Source: Patescibacteria group bacterium (GTDB lineage: Bacteria > Patescibacteriota > Patescibacteriia > 2-12-FULL-60-25). From it: a DNA stretch of 64,000 nt. The position numbers and the translations under genes were made by a program. A model generated the notes under the pieces. The model was not told the origin of the DNA and ran no database searches. It saw only the letters and a list, made by a program, of their open reading frames with translations. Location of the stretch: positions 191,251 through 255,250 of the forward strand of contig JAVHLR010000001.1 in the NCBI GenBank assembly GCA_031082005.1, written 5' to 3'. This document shows, one piece after another, positions 29,825 through 38,407 of the stretch (position 1 is the first letter of the stretch; the number at the start of each line of letters is the position of its first letter).

Positions 29825-29848
29825 ACCCCGGTGTGGTCACACCGGGGT
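29825..29848 (-). terminator. Terminator hairpin of the 29855-32829 cluster
   Basis: ACCCCGGTGTGGTCACACCGGGGT, followed on the minus strand by TAAACTTTTTT. Confidence 0.75.
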
Positions 29849-29854
29849 CTTGAG

Positions 29855-30778
29855 TCAGTTGGCGTATTCGCGCCGGAACGCCTCGAAGACGTTCATGGCG
29901 CGAGCCAACAAGTTTCCTTTCAGGCACAGCTCGTCGCACAACATCATGTTGCGGTAACCGATGTCGTAGAGCCAGGCTAGTTCGGAGAAGTCCACGCATT
30001 CCGGCACAGGGCCATTGATGCAGGAAAGGAGAAGACGGGAAGCGACGCAGGCTTGCGGATCTTTTTCGAGCACAAGCTTGGTCGCTTTGAGGACGTCGTG
30101 CGGTCGATCGACCTCCACGTACAGGTCGCCGCGTGCCGCGACAAGCGTTATGCCGTCGCTTTTCTCGAAATCCTTGGCGACATACTCGAGCCCGCGACGC
30201 GATTCGATCTTGAGCATGATCTGCGCGTCAGTGCCGATCAGTTCACGAAAAAGGTCGACATCGCGTTGCTCCTCGACGTACGAGAGGAACCAGCGTTTGA
30301 TGCCCGCTTTCTTCACTCGTTCGATCTTGGCCAGCTCCTGTGCGGTGAAGATGGGTCCTAGTACTTCGAGTGCCGGATCGCGTACGTGCAGCGATTCTCC
30401 TTCACGTACTTTGTAGTGTGGACCTCCGACGAAGACTAGCCTTAGCCCATCCTCCTCCAGGTGATGCAGCTGCGCGCCGTCTGCCCCGGCCTTGAACAGC
30501 ACATCGCTGGGCGTCGGAACCCTGATCGGATGGTTGAGCCGGATGTCCAAATGGTCCTCGTTCGGTAGCACTTCGGCGATCCGTAGTTGTCTGCCTTTGA
30601 CGTCGAACCAAAGGGGAACGTCAGCTTGCGCCGACGCGATGGCTAGTTCCTGCTCCAACTCGGTCTGCGACATCATCGCGCTGTTCAGGCGGATGCCCGC
30701 GATGCGCTCGTCATCAGCGAACTCGAGGAAGTGGGGGAAGCTGGGCCAGAGAGTCACGAAGAGTTTGAGGTCTGCCAT
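29855..30778 (-). CDS. Pyruvate kinase-like TIM-barrel domain protein
   Basis: IMLKIESRRGLEYVAKDFEKSDGITLVAARGDLYVEV matches the pyruvate kinase KIE...DGIMVARGDLGVE region. ORF track start (31171) trimmed to ATG 30778, just after the VWA stop. Confidence 0.78.
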   Translation of the reverse strand: MADLKLFVTLWPSFPHFLEFADDERIAGIRLNSAMMSQTELEQELAIASAQADVPLWFDVKGRQLRIAEVLPNEDHLDIRLNHPIRVPTPSDVLFKAGADGAQLHHLEEDGLRLVFVGGPHYKVREGESLHVRDPALEVLGPIFTAQELAKIERVKKAGIKRWFLSYVEEQRDVDLFRELIGTDAQIMLKIESRRGLEYVAKDFEKSDGITLVAARGDLYVEVDRPHDVLKATKLVLEKDPQACVASRLLLSCINGPVPECVDFSELAWLYDIGYRNMMLCDELCLKGNLLARAMNVFEAFRREYAN

Positions 30779-30780
30779 GG

Positions 30781-31782
30781 CTAGTCGTCCAAGAGCGACT
30801 TGGTCTTCTTGCCTCTGGCAGCCCCGAGCAACCTGGACTTGCCGCGAGCCGAGGTGTCGTCCTTGGGCGGAGGGCTCGAAGAAGCTGCAACGACGTGGAT
30901 AGTCGAAAGAGCTTTCGAGACGATGGCCACCTGCTCCGACGTCTGCCGTCCCTTGATCTCGTCCCGGAAGTAGGGGACTCTGTCGGTCTCGAGAGCCAGA
31001 AGGCCGAACGTCACGTCCACGACGCGTTCCGGGACATCTAGGTCGGAGATGCGTTCTTCTCCGATGAGCTTCGCCCAGTCGCTGCGTATCCGTCTGTCGG
31101 TCGTGCTCATCCTGTCGCCGTGCCCTTCCTCGTAGGTCTTGCGGATCAGGTAGACGGAATACTTGGCGCACAGTTCGGCGAAGACGGCTCTGGTCGTGAT
31201 GCTCTCCTGCAAATTCACGTGGCAGTAGCGCTTGGCCAGGTCGGGCTCGATCCTGTCATACGGAGATTCGTCACCGATGAAGATCATGACCGGCTTGCGG
31301 ATCGCCTTGGGGAAGGCGACGTTACGTGCGAAGTACAGGGCGGCCAACTCATACGTCTCGTATGTCTGACCGCCGCCGCCACCTTCGATGACGAGCTCCT
31401 GGAGCCGCGTCTTGATGTCAGTCCCCTTGGTGAAAGGGCGTACTTGCAACGGATACGTCTCGTTGTTCCTTGCATCGCCAATAGCCGCGAAGCTGATCTC
31501 CATGTCCTTGCCCAAGTATTCCTGACCCTCGAGTTCGAGGTACGGGGCTTTGGAGAAGATGACTCCTGGCCATTTGCCCATCGACCCTGTCTGATCGCAG
31601 ATGAAGATGAGCGGCCAAGAGCACTGTGTGGAGATGGTCTTCGGCACGAGATCCTGGCATGTCCTGCCGCTCCCTCGCGCTTCTTCGTAGCTCCTCCCTG
31701 CGTGCGCGACGTATTGCTGACGTGCTTGCGCGAAATCATGCCCTTGCCAACAACCCGGTTCGTAATCAGCGCCTTCTGCCAT
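30781..31782 (-). CDS. VWA domain-containing protein
   Basis: FICDQTGSMGKWPG (MIDAS-like DxTGS), GGGGGQTYETYELAALYFA, VMIFIGDE. Confidence 0.82.
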   Translation of the reverse strand: MAEGADYEPGCWQGHDFAQARQQYVAHAGRSYEEARGSGRTCQDLVPKTISTQCSWPLIFICDQTGSMGKWPGVIFSKAPYLELEGQEYLGKDMEISFAAIGDARNNETYPLQVRPFTKGTDIKTRLQELVIEGGGGGQTYETYELAALYFARNVAFPKAIRKPVMIFIGDESPYDRIEPDLAKRYCHVNLQESITTRAVFAELCAKYSVYLIRKTYEEGHGDRMSTTDRRIRSDWAKLIGEERISDLDVPERVVDVTFGLLALETDRVPYFRDEIKGRQTSEQVAIVSKALSTIHVVAASSSPPPKDDTSARGKSRLLGAARGKKTKSLLDD

Positions 31783-31794
31783 GTCGTGCTCCTT

Positions 31795-32829
31795 TCATTC
31801 TCCTGCGATCTTCTTCATGTCCGTATGGATACGTCCGAACGACTGCTGTCTGACTTTGCGGAATGACTCCGTCAGGTCTTCCTGTGACCAGTTCGGCCGT
31901 CCCAACAGATCCCTGACGACCAACCGTTTGATGAACTTGCAGAGCGGCCCGGGTGTATCGGACGGGACGCTCAAACGTGCGACAGAGTCGTACGTTCCGC
32001 TCAAGGCATAGACCAGAGTCTTGCCCAGGCTGAACAGGTCGGATTCCGGGAGCAGCGGTTTTTCCTCCATCTGCTCCGGAGGCGCGAACTGTTCGGTGTA
32101 TCCCTTGGGTTTCGTGCTGGCTGTCGGTCTTATGCAGGTCAGTCCGAAGTCCACGAGCGAGATGCGGTGTTTCTTCGCATCCACGATGATGTTCTGCGGC
32201 TTGATGTCGCCGTGGATCACTCCCTCAAAGTGCAGGAACTGCAGCGTGTTGAGGACGCGATCCGCGATCCAGGCTACGTTTTCCGCGTCGAGCGCACCGA
32301 CTTTCTGCACGAGTTGCTCGAGCGTCGGCCCTGGCACATAGCTCATGACGAGCACGAGGCTGCCGTCGTCCATCCGCAACAGATCTTTCATGTGCGGCAG
32401 GCAATAGTGCCCCAGGTTCCAGATCGCCTTGGCTTCTTCGAGCAGAATGGCCTCATGCGCGGGGCTGTGCAGGAATCCCTGCTTCAGGCACACCGGTTCT
32501 TTCGCCACCCTATGTTCGGCCTTGTACGTCACGCCGAATCCGCCTTCCGCGATTTTGGATACGATGCGGTAGTTGCCGATCGTCTTGTCAGGCTTGTGGA
32601 CCTGCTGATGCTCCCGTCTTTTCGTCGGGTCAGACAGGACGGCGTAGGCATACGAAACGAGTTCGAGTTTTTCCTCATCGCCTTCCACACCGTCCGGGTA
32701 GTACTTGGCGGTCAACGCATTGCACGCGGCCGCCAGGACCTCTGATCCGGCATGCGGATGGACCTGGAGTATTTGATAGAGATCCTCCAGGGTCAGGTTG
32801 TGTCGCTGCGATCCCTGTGTTCCGCCCAT
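31795..32829 (-). CDS. J-domain-like/protein kinase fusion
   Basis: N-terminal LYQILQVHPHAG...AKYYPDGVEGDEEKLELVSYAYAVLSDPTKRREHQ (YPD for HPD); kinase IAEGGFGVTYKAEH, GVIHGDIKPQNIIV, LVDFGL. Confidence 0.9.
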   Translation of the reverse strand: MGGTQGSQRHNLTLEDLYQILQVHPHAGSEVLAAACNALTAKYYPDGVEGDEEKLELVSYAYAVLSDPTKRREHQQVHKPDKTIGNYRIVSKIAEGGFGVTYKAEHRVAKEPVCLKQGFLHSPAHEAILLEEAKAIWNLGHYCLPHMKDLLRMDDGSLVLVMSYVPGPTLEQLVQKVGALDAENVAWIADRVLNTLQFLHFEGVIHGDIKPQNIIVDAKKHRISLVDFGLTCIRPTASTKPKGYTEQFAPPEQMEEKPLLPESDLFSLGKTLVYALSGTYDSVARLSVPSDTPGPLCKFIKRLVVRDLLGRPNWSQEDLTESFRKVRQQSFGRIHTDMKKIAGE

Positions 32830-32979
32830 GTCGGCCTCTCCTTGTTGTCAACGAACAAGGTTTACTTACGTCATTGCTGCGTTTAAGTCAATGATTGAGT
32901 CCGACGGTCCCGACTTGACTGAATCGCCGATTTTTGTTAAGAAAACACGTTGTTCTTTCCATCTAAGGGAGGTAGATCC

Positions 32980-34491
32980 ATGACCCAAAACGTTGATCCT
33001 CGGTCACGGCGCTTCAGCCGTTACCACTGTTCAAGCAATACGCCGCCGGCGCTGGAAGCCATCCTGCGCTCGCTAGGCAAACTTAGCCGATCCAGAGGCG
33101 GCATCGCCAACAGGCAAGCGGTACGCTCCCTCGCGCAGAGGGCGGATCCTCACTACCACGACAAAGGGAAGTCGGACGACCTGTGTCGCTTCCTCATCAA
33201 CACCAGCGTCTTGCTGGAGACTACTGCAGGATCGCGGCTGTACTATGACGAAACGCGTGCGGCGCACGTTTTCGCATGTTGTCAGGAAGGTCGCGAGCCT
33301 GATCAGGCGGCGGATGCGGAAGAACGTCTGCGCGAAATCATGTGCGCAAACTCCGCGCCGGACGAGTCAGTGTCCGGACCCGCGACGGGCCGATCAGTGA
33401 GTGCGGCGCCGCCGACGCAATCTACCGTCGATGTTCAGCGATCGGAGACGGACGCGCCGCACGCTCTGCATGTCATCTTCCTCACGCCGATCGAGTACGA
33501 TTTGTGGGTGTGTATCCAGAGCATGGCGACTGATGATTCCGGCAGATACACGGTGCAGATCCCGTCTGCCGTGGACAGGCTGTATCACGAATGGGCATCT
33601 TCGCAGCTGAAGTGCACTCCCGACGAGTACGCTGCGGGACTCGCTATCTACATCTCCAAGGGTCTGCTGAAACGGTTGGACGGATCTGAAGAATATGTCT
33701 TCATGCAAGATCCGACCACCATCCACGCAGTTGAGGTTCCGGAACGGCCGGTGAAGCAAGTCAGTCGGCAAGACTTGGACGCTGTCTCCGCTTTGGAGCA
33801 CGAATTCCGGTTACGGCAGGACGTTGCTTTGGGCCAGAGCTTGGCTGACGCGCTCGACGGCATAGTCCCGCCAGACAAGATGCAGAGTGCCTACACTAAG
33901 TTCGTGGGTGGTCCGAACACCATCACGCACAAGTACAGCTACTGGGGCATCATCTGGCGCCAACCTACGGAGGGGTCGCATGAGACCTACGTCTGCCTGC
34001 CCGGCTTCGAGCGGTTCACGCTGGAGCTGAAGGAACCGATCCAGGATACGGCACAAGCCGATCCGTTGCAGTCATCCACCATGCCAAGCCCTGCTCCGGA
34101 TCCCGATGATGATTTCGTGGGTCCGCCCTCCGAGCGACGCGTGATCATCACCCCACCGCCAGCCGGTTCTTTCCCTGCGCTCGAAGCTTCGTCGCCGGCC
34201 GACGCTTCTGCTGCGGAAGACGAACAAAAACGTCGCCGCATCGAGGCCATGGAAGACGACGAGCTGCAGCGCAAGCTCGAAGAGTGGCGCCGCATGCTCG
34301 AGACTCTCCCTCATTCCATTCTTCTTGCCGAGGACGAACTCCGTAACAGGGCACGGGCGCGCAAACGCAACCAGCTCGCCGCCCGACTCGAAACGTTGCG
34401 CGCCGAGCAGCAGCGTCTCGAGAACGAGGCGCGAGACAAAGCGGCTGAAGCAGAGCGTCTAGCTGCGGATCTGGCCGCGCTCGACAGATAG
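32980..34491 (+). CDS. Hypothetical orphan protein with C-terminal coiled coil
   Basis: GGGAGG SD before ATG 32980; divergent from the kinase/VWA cluster; charged heptad-like C-terminus. Confidence 0.78.
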   Translation: MTQNVDPRSRRFSRYHCSSNTPPALEAILRSLGKLSRSRGGIANRQAVRSLAQRADPHYHDKGKSDDLCRFLINTSVLLETTAGSRLYYDETRAAHVFACCQEGREPDQAADAEERLREIMCANSAPDESVSGPATGRSVSAAPPTQSTVDVQRSETDAPHALHVIFLTPIEYDLWVCIQSMATDDSGRYTVQIPSAVDRLYHEWASSQLKCTPDEYAAGLAIYISKGLLKRLDGSEEYVFMQDPTTIHAVEVPERPVKQVSRQDLDAVSALEHEFRLRQDVALGQSLADALDGIVPPDKMQSAYTKFVGGPNTITHKYSYWGIIWRQPTEGSHETYVCLPGFERFTLELKEPIQDTAQADPLQSSTMPSPAPDPDDDFVGPPSERRVIITPPPAGSFPALEASSPADASAAEDEQKRRRIEAMEDDELQRKLEEWRRMLETLPHSILLAEDELRNRARARKRNQLAARLETLRAEQQRLENEARDKAAEAERLAADLAALDR

Positions 34492-34508
34492 TCCCACCCG
34501 AACTAAAG

Positions 34509-34539
34509 ACCCGGCTCACCTCACTTGGTGCAGCCGGGT
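34509..34539 (+). terminator. GC-rich terminator-like hairpin
   Basis: ACCCGGCTCACC TCACTT GGTGCAGCCGGGT; resembles the hairpin at 25472. Confidence 0.75.
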
Positions 34540-34557
34540 TTCCCTTTATGCCGGTTC

Positions 34558-35460
34558 TTATTCCGCGGATTGTTTTTCCGCTTTTTTCATTTTTATGTCA
34601 TGCGCGATCAACGTCCCGTCTTCTTTGATCGCAGGATAATTCATGATGACCGTCTTGTATCCGTCCTGTCTGAACATGATGCGGTATGAGCCGCGCTGCA
34701 CGATGAAGGCATAGCGCCCCTTGGCCGAAGTGATCTGCGTCTCCAGCAGTTTATTGAAACGCGTCTCGAAGATGCGTACCACTACTTTCTCGATCGGCCT
34801 TTTGTTGCTTTCGTCCCGGATGGTGCCGAAGGGCGGTTGCGGCGGCTTGAAAGTCAGGAAACGACCGGCCAGTATCGCGACGTAGATCACGAAGATGAGC
34901 CATATCAGGATCGACTGCCACAGGATGTAGAGGATCGTCACGGAAACGGCCAGACTCAAGAGAAGCAGGATGTTCATCTCGTTCTTGTTCAGGTTCAGCC
35001 GCAACGAAAAGAATCCGCTGCCGCGTTCCGCGCCGGGATCGATCGGGATGTTCTTGGTCATCGCGCCGAAATCCTTGATATTGATGCGCTTGGTCGAAAG
35101 GATGTTGTCGTAGACCGAAGGGTTTTTTTCTTTGGTCACGTTTCGGGAGGGGAACGAGAACCCGTGCTTCGAGACTTCTATCGTATATTCCCCGCGCGGG
35201 GCGATGAGACGATAGCGCCCCTCCGCATCCGAGACCGTCGTACGCACCACCAACCCGTGTACATTTTTCAGGCTGATCGTGGCGAGCGCTTCCGGTTTTT
35301 CCGTCACGCTGTTGAAGATCGTGCCGAACCCGCTTTTGCGTTTGCGGAATGCGACATACATGGGGAAGGTCAGCCGGAGCGACAGAATAAGAAAAGCCGC
35401 ATAAACCGCAGCGGTGATAAGCGTCAGGTTATTGAACTGGAGCTGGATGAACTCCGACAT
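34558..35460 (-). CDS. Membrane protein with carboxypeptidase-regulatory-like repeats
   Basis: Repeated VRTTVSDAEGRYRLIAPRGEYTIEVSKHGF / LLETQITSAKGRYAFIVQRGSYRIMFRQDGY; several TM segments. Confidence 0.78.
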   Translation of the reverse strand: MSEFIQLQFNNLTLITAAVYAAFLILSLRLTFPMYVAFRKRKSGFGTIFNSVTEKPEALATISLKNVHGLVVRTTVSDAEGRYRLIAPRGEYTIEVSKHGFSFPSRNVTKEKNPSVYDNILSTKRINIKDFGAMTKNIPIDPGAERGSGFFSLRLNLNKNEMNILLLLSLAVSVTILYILWQSILIWLIFVIYVAILAGRFLTFKPPQPPFGTIRDESNKRPIEKVVVRIFETRFNKLLETQITSAKGRYAFIVQRGSYRIMFRQDGYKTVIMNYPAIKEDGTLIAHDIKMKKAEKQSAE

Positions 35461-35520
35461 GCCGATAGTTTACGATATAACCCCCTCTTGGGTAAGAGGG
35501 GGTTGGTGGAAGGCGTTGTC

Positions 35521-36111
35521 TTATGCCAGCAACTTACCGAGTAGTCCGGCTTTTTGCAGCAGCTCGACCGTCTTTTCTACGGGCAGACCCATCACGTTCG
35601 AGTAGCTACCCAGGATGTTCTTGATGAACAGACCGCCGATGCCTTGGATGGCGTACGACCCCGCTTTATCCATCGGTTCGCCGGTTCTCACGTACCAGGA
35701 GATTTCTTTGTCCGTCATCTTACGGAACAGGACCTCTGTCGTATCGACCAGTGCGAATCTCTTGTCGTCTTTCTGCAGGCAGATCGCCGTGTAGACTTGA
35801 TGTTTCTTGCCCTGCAGTTTCTTCAGCGTCCGTTTGGCGTCTGTCGCGCTAGTCGGTTTGCCGATCGGTTTGCCGTTTTGCGCCACAGTCGTATCCGAGG
35901 CCAACACCCAGCGGCCTGGGTATTCCTTGGCGATGACAGCGGCCTTGTCTTTCGCCAATCGCAAGACCATCGCCTTGGCGTGTTCATTCTTCCGCGGCGT
36001 TTCGTCCACGTCCGCCGGATGAATTTCGATCGGGATATGCAGACGCTCCAAAAGTTCACGCCTGCGCGGCGAGCTTGAAGCGAGGATAAGATGTTGTGTT
36101 TTGTGTTTCAT
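35521..36111 (-). CDS. maf: Maf-family nucleoside triphosphate pyrophosphatase
   Basis: LILASSSPRRRELLERL, WVLASDTTVAQNGKPIGKP, YAIQGIGGLFI. Confidence 0.94.
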   Translation of the reverse strand: MKHKTQHLILASSSPRRRELLERLHIPIEIHPADVDETPRKNEHAKAMVLRLAKDKAAVIAKEYPGRWVLASDTTVAQNGKPIGKPTSATDAKRTLKKLQGKKHQVYTAICLQKDDKRFALVDTTEVLFRKMTDKEISWYVRTGEPMDKAGSYAIQGIGGLFIKNILGSYSNVMGLPVEKTVELLQKAGLLGKLLA

Positions 36112-36130
36112 GTTTTTTCGTTTCCTATCT

Positions 36131-36208
36131 GTCGTCTTGAGCTTGTCGATAGACCTATAATAAGATCCTTCGACTTCGGCTGTCGGTCAGCCTTCGCTCA
36201 GGACGACG
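36131..36208. repeat. Palindromic intergenic repeat, GATCCTTCGACTTCGG family
   Basis: Outer halves GTCGTCTTGAGC... and ...GCTCAGGACGAC; compare 10701-10756. Confidence 0.65.
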
Positions 36209-36223
36209 ATTTTTTTCTATTGC

Positions 36224-36952
36224 TCACGTCAGCTGATCGAACAGTATCTTGAAGAGCGTAGCCTGGAATCTGGCGATCACCGGGTTCTCGATGATGGTGG
36301 CCGTATCCGTGTTGTAGTCGATGAACGCGATCTTGTCGCCGTACACCAGCTGCGTTATCCCGTAGTCGAAGAGCCCGTAGCGCGGCGGTACGACTTTGAT
36401 GGCGCGTTCCAAGCGCGGTTTCTTTTTTTTCATGACTGAAGAACTCGTGATGACGAAGCGCTGCAGACCTTTCCCGTCACGCCTTTCACGATACTGCGGC
36501 GGTAGGTAACGTTCGCCCTCCGCGAACTCGTGTTGCGCGCTGTAACGGTAGAAAGTGTCGCCGCGCTTTAGCGTACGCAGCAGGTCGTCGAAGACAAAAC
36601 GGATGCCCTGGATACCGTCGAAAGATTTGACCGTCGGCTTTTTGGAGTTGACCGCGTACGCACGCTCCAAGTCAGGCAACACTTTTTCGAAGTCCGCGCG
36701 TGCGGCATCAAGCAGGCTCTGTAGTTTTTCTGGCGGTTCAGCCGCGAACCATCTTTGCTTGCCATGTGGCACCAATGAGACGAGACCCTTCTCTGTCATT
36801 CCGGGAAGCACTTGATAAACGCCTGGGCGGTGGACTTTTGAGCGTCGAGATATCTCCGACACGTTGGCCGCTCCATGCTCCAGTAAGGTGAGATATACCG
36901 CGCTTTCCTCGGGCGAGAGGCCAAGGGTACGTAAGATGCTTGTCTTTGGCAT
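36224..36952 (-). CDS. TrmB-family transcriptional regulator
   Basis: LRTLGLSPEESAVYLTLLEHGAANVSEISRRSKVHRPGVYQVLPGMTEKGLV winged-helix N-terminus. Confidence 0.85.
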   Translation of the reverse strand: MPKTSILRTLGLSPEESAVYLTLLEHGAANVSEISRRSKVHRPGVYQVLPGMTEKGLVSLVPHGKQRWFAAEPPEKLQSLLDAARADFEKVLPDLERAYAVNSKKPTVKSFDGIQGIRFVFDDLLRTLKRGDTFYRYSAQHEFAEGERYLPPQYRERRDGKGLQRFVITSSSVMKKKKPRLERAIKVVPPRYGLFDYGITQLVYGDKIAFIDYNTDTATIIENPVIARFQATLFKILFDQLT

Positions 36953-37125
36953 ATGTGTAGTTGATTATTACACATCCAAGATAATACGAAAATAGCACAA
37001 ATGTCAACGGAAAGTGGGTATAATCTGTAAACTCATTACACATTTTGTAAAAAGATAGGACAGTTGTAGAAAAGACGTGTAGCTTGGTCGAGCTAGACGA
37101 ACCTTACAACAGAAGAGGTGATAAC

Positions 37126-37698
37126 ATGCCTACAAAGATCACGTGTACCGCTTGCCAAGGATCCGGAGGATTGTGCGCTAAACATCAGGTTGATCGGTCC
37201 GAAACCGGCAACCCCATAGCCTACGCCGCATGTTGTGTCGCCTGCATGAGCTGTTATGGCTGGGGCCAAATTTGGAGATTCACGGACAAAGAGCGCGCGG
37301 ACTGGCTGAAAGTCTGTCAAAACGTAAGCAGCCTGCGGGGTGAGGTCTCGCGGCACGAAGAGGACTCGCTGGCGGTCGTGAAATTCTGGGGCAGATACAT
37401 CGGAGCTAACGAACGCGATATGGGGCGCTTACGCTTGATTCATGCATATCTCCACTCTGTCCTAAAAGCATCTGGCTCAAGACTGAGTTGCGATTGCTCC
37501 CAACATCGGGCCTACATCCTGAAGGAGCTCCTGAGGTTGTTCTCGGAGTTCGAGGAATTGCGCGTCTATAACAATGCCCATGGCCATGGGCTCGGAACGC
37601 ATACGCTGGATTTCATCAAACTTTCCGAGCTGGCAGCAGAGGCGATAATTCTGCCAAAGCCGGATCCATTCGAGATCATATTCGGGAATAAGTTCTGA
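37126..37698 (+). CDS. DnaJ-type zinc-finger-like (CxxCxGxG) protein without J-domain
   Basis: CTACQGSGG and CVACMSCYGWGQ; AGAGGTG SD. Confidence 0.72.
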   Translation: MPTKITCTACQGSGGLCAKHQVDRSETGNPIAYAACCVACMSCYGWGQIWRFTDKERADWLKVCQNVSSLRGEVSRHEEDSLAVVKFWGRYIGANERDMGRLRLIHAYLHSVLKASGSRLSCDCSQHRAYILKELLRLFSEFEELRVYNNAHGHGLGTHTLDFIKLSELAAEAIILPKPDPFEIIFGNKF

Positions 37699-37716
37699 TT
37701 GGAATAATCTTCCTTG

Positions 37717-37739
37717 CCCCGGCGACAGATCCGCCGGGG
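37717..37739 (+). terminator. Terminator hairpin
   Basis: CCCCGGCGACAGATCCGCCGGGG then T-rich sequence. Confidence 0.75.
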
Positions 37740-37921
37740 ATTTCGATTTTTTGGAAAACTTATTTACAAGTTATTTTGACTTTCGATCAGCTTTTAGACA
37801 AATCAGTTCTGCCGACGCCGCTGGTCTCGCATGACAGATTTTCTTTTTGTATAGGACGACGCACGGAAGTAGGAGTACGTTGCCTGGACGAAGCGGACTT
37901 TACAACTGAAGAGGTGTAACC

Positions 37922-38407
37922 ATGCGCTGCACTAAATGCTACGGCAAAGGGCAACGGGAAAACTGGCGCTATCCGGCCACTGATAATTTTGGTGATTCAG
38001 ATGGGGAAAAGCCAAAATTCCTCGGGTATGTGAAGTGCGAAGAATGCGGAGGCACAGGTAAGACGCCGGAGGACAAGTTGATTCCATGCCCGGTCTGCCA
38101 CGGCCGAGACACCATCATTCTGAACGGTCTTCATGTGGATAGTCAGACAATCCGCTGGACCAACTTCAGGTGCCCAGCTTGCTCCGGTGAAGGGCTGGTC
38201 AGAAAAGGCTTCAATTTTGAACGCGAGCCCAGCATCATCGACGAAAGCCGAAAAAAGTACGAACTCAAGATCTTGTTGATCAAGCTGTTTGGAGGCTCTG
38301 TCAAAATACGGTCTAGGATTAGGAGGGGTCATGGGAACCTGGGAAGAATGCGTTGCCTGCCACGGGGTCGGCACAATCACCGTAATCTGTCCGGTCTGCG
38401 AAGGTAA
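37922..38407 (+). CDS. CxxCxGxG zinc-finger-like protein
   Basis: CTKCYGKGQ, CEECGGTGK, CPVCHGRD, CPACSGEG; leader resembles that of the previous gene. Confidence 0.7.
   Translation: MRCTKCYGKGQRENWRYPATDNFGDSDGEKPKFLGYVKCEECGGTGKTPEDKLIPCPVCHGRDTIILNGLHVDSQTIRWTNFRCPACSGEGLVRKGFNFEREPSIIDESRKKYELKILLIKLFGGSVKIRSRIRRGHGNLGRMRCLPRGRHNHRNLSGLRR

Noticed and set aside
30779-31171. N-terminal 131-aa extension of the pyruvate-kinase-like ORF
   Set aside because: It overlaps the VWA coding frame and is Arg-rich nonsense; ATG 30778 just after the VWA stop is preferred.
31120-31866. 248-aa plus ORF antisense to the VWA gene
   Set aside because: No SD; VWA motifs on the opposite strand are clear.
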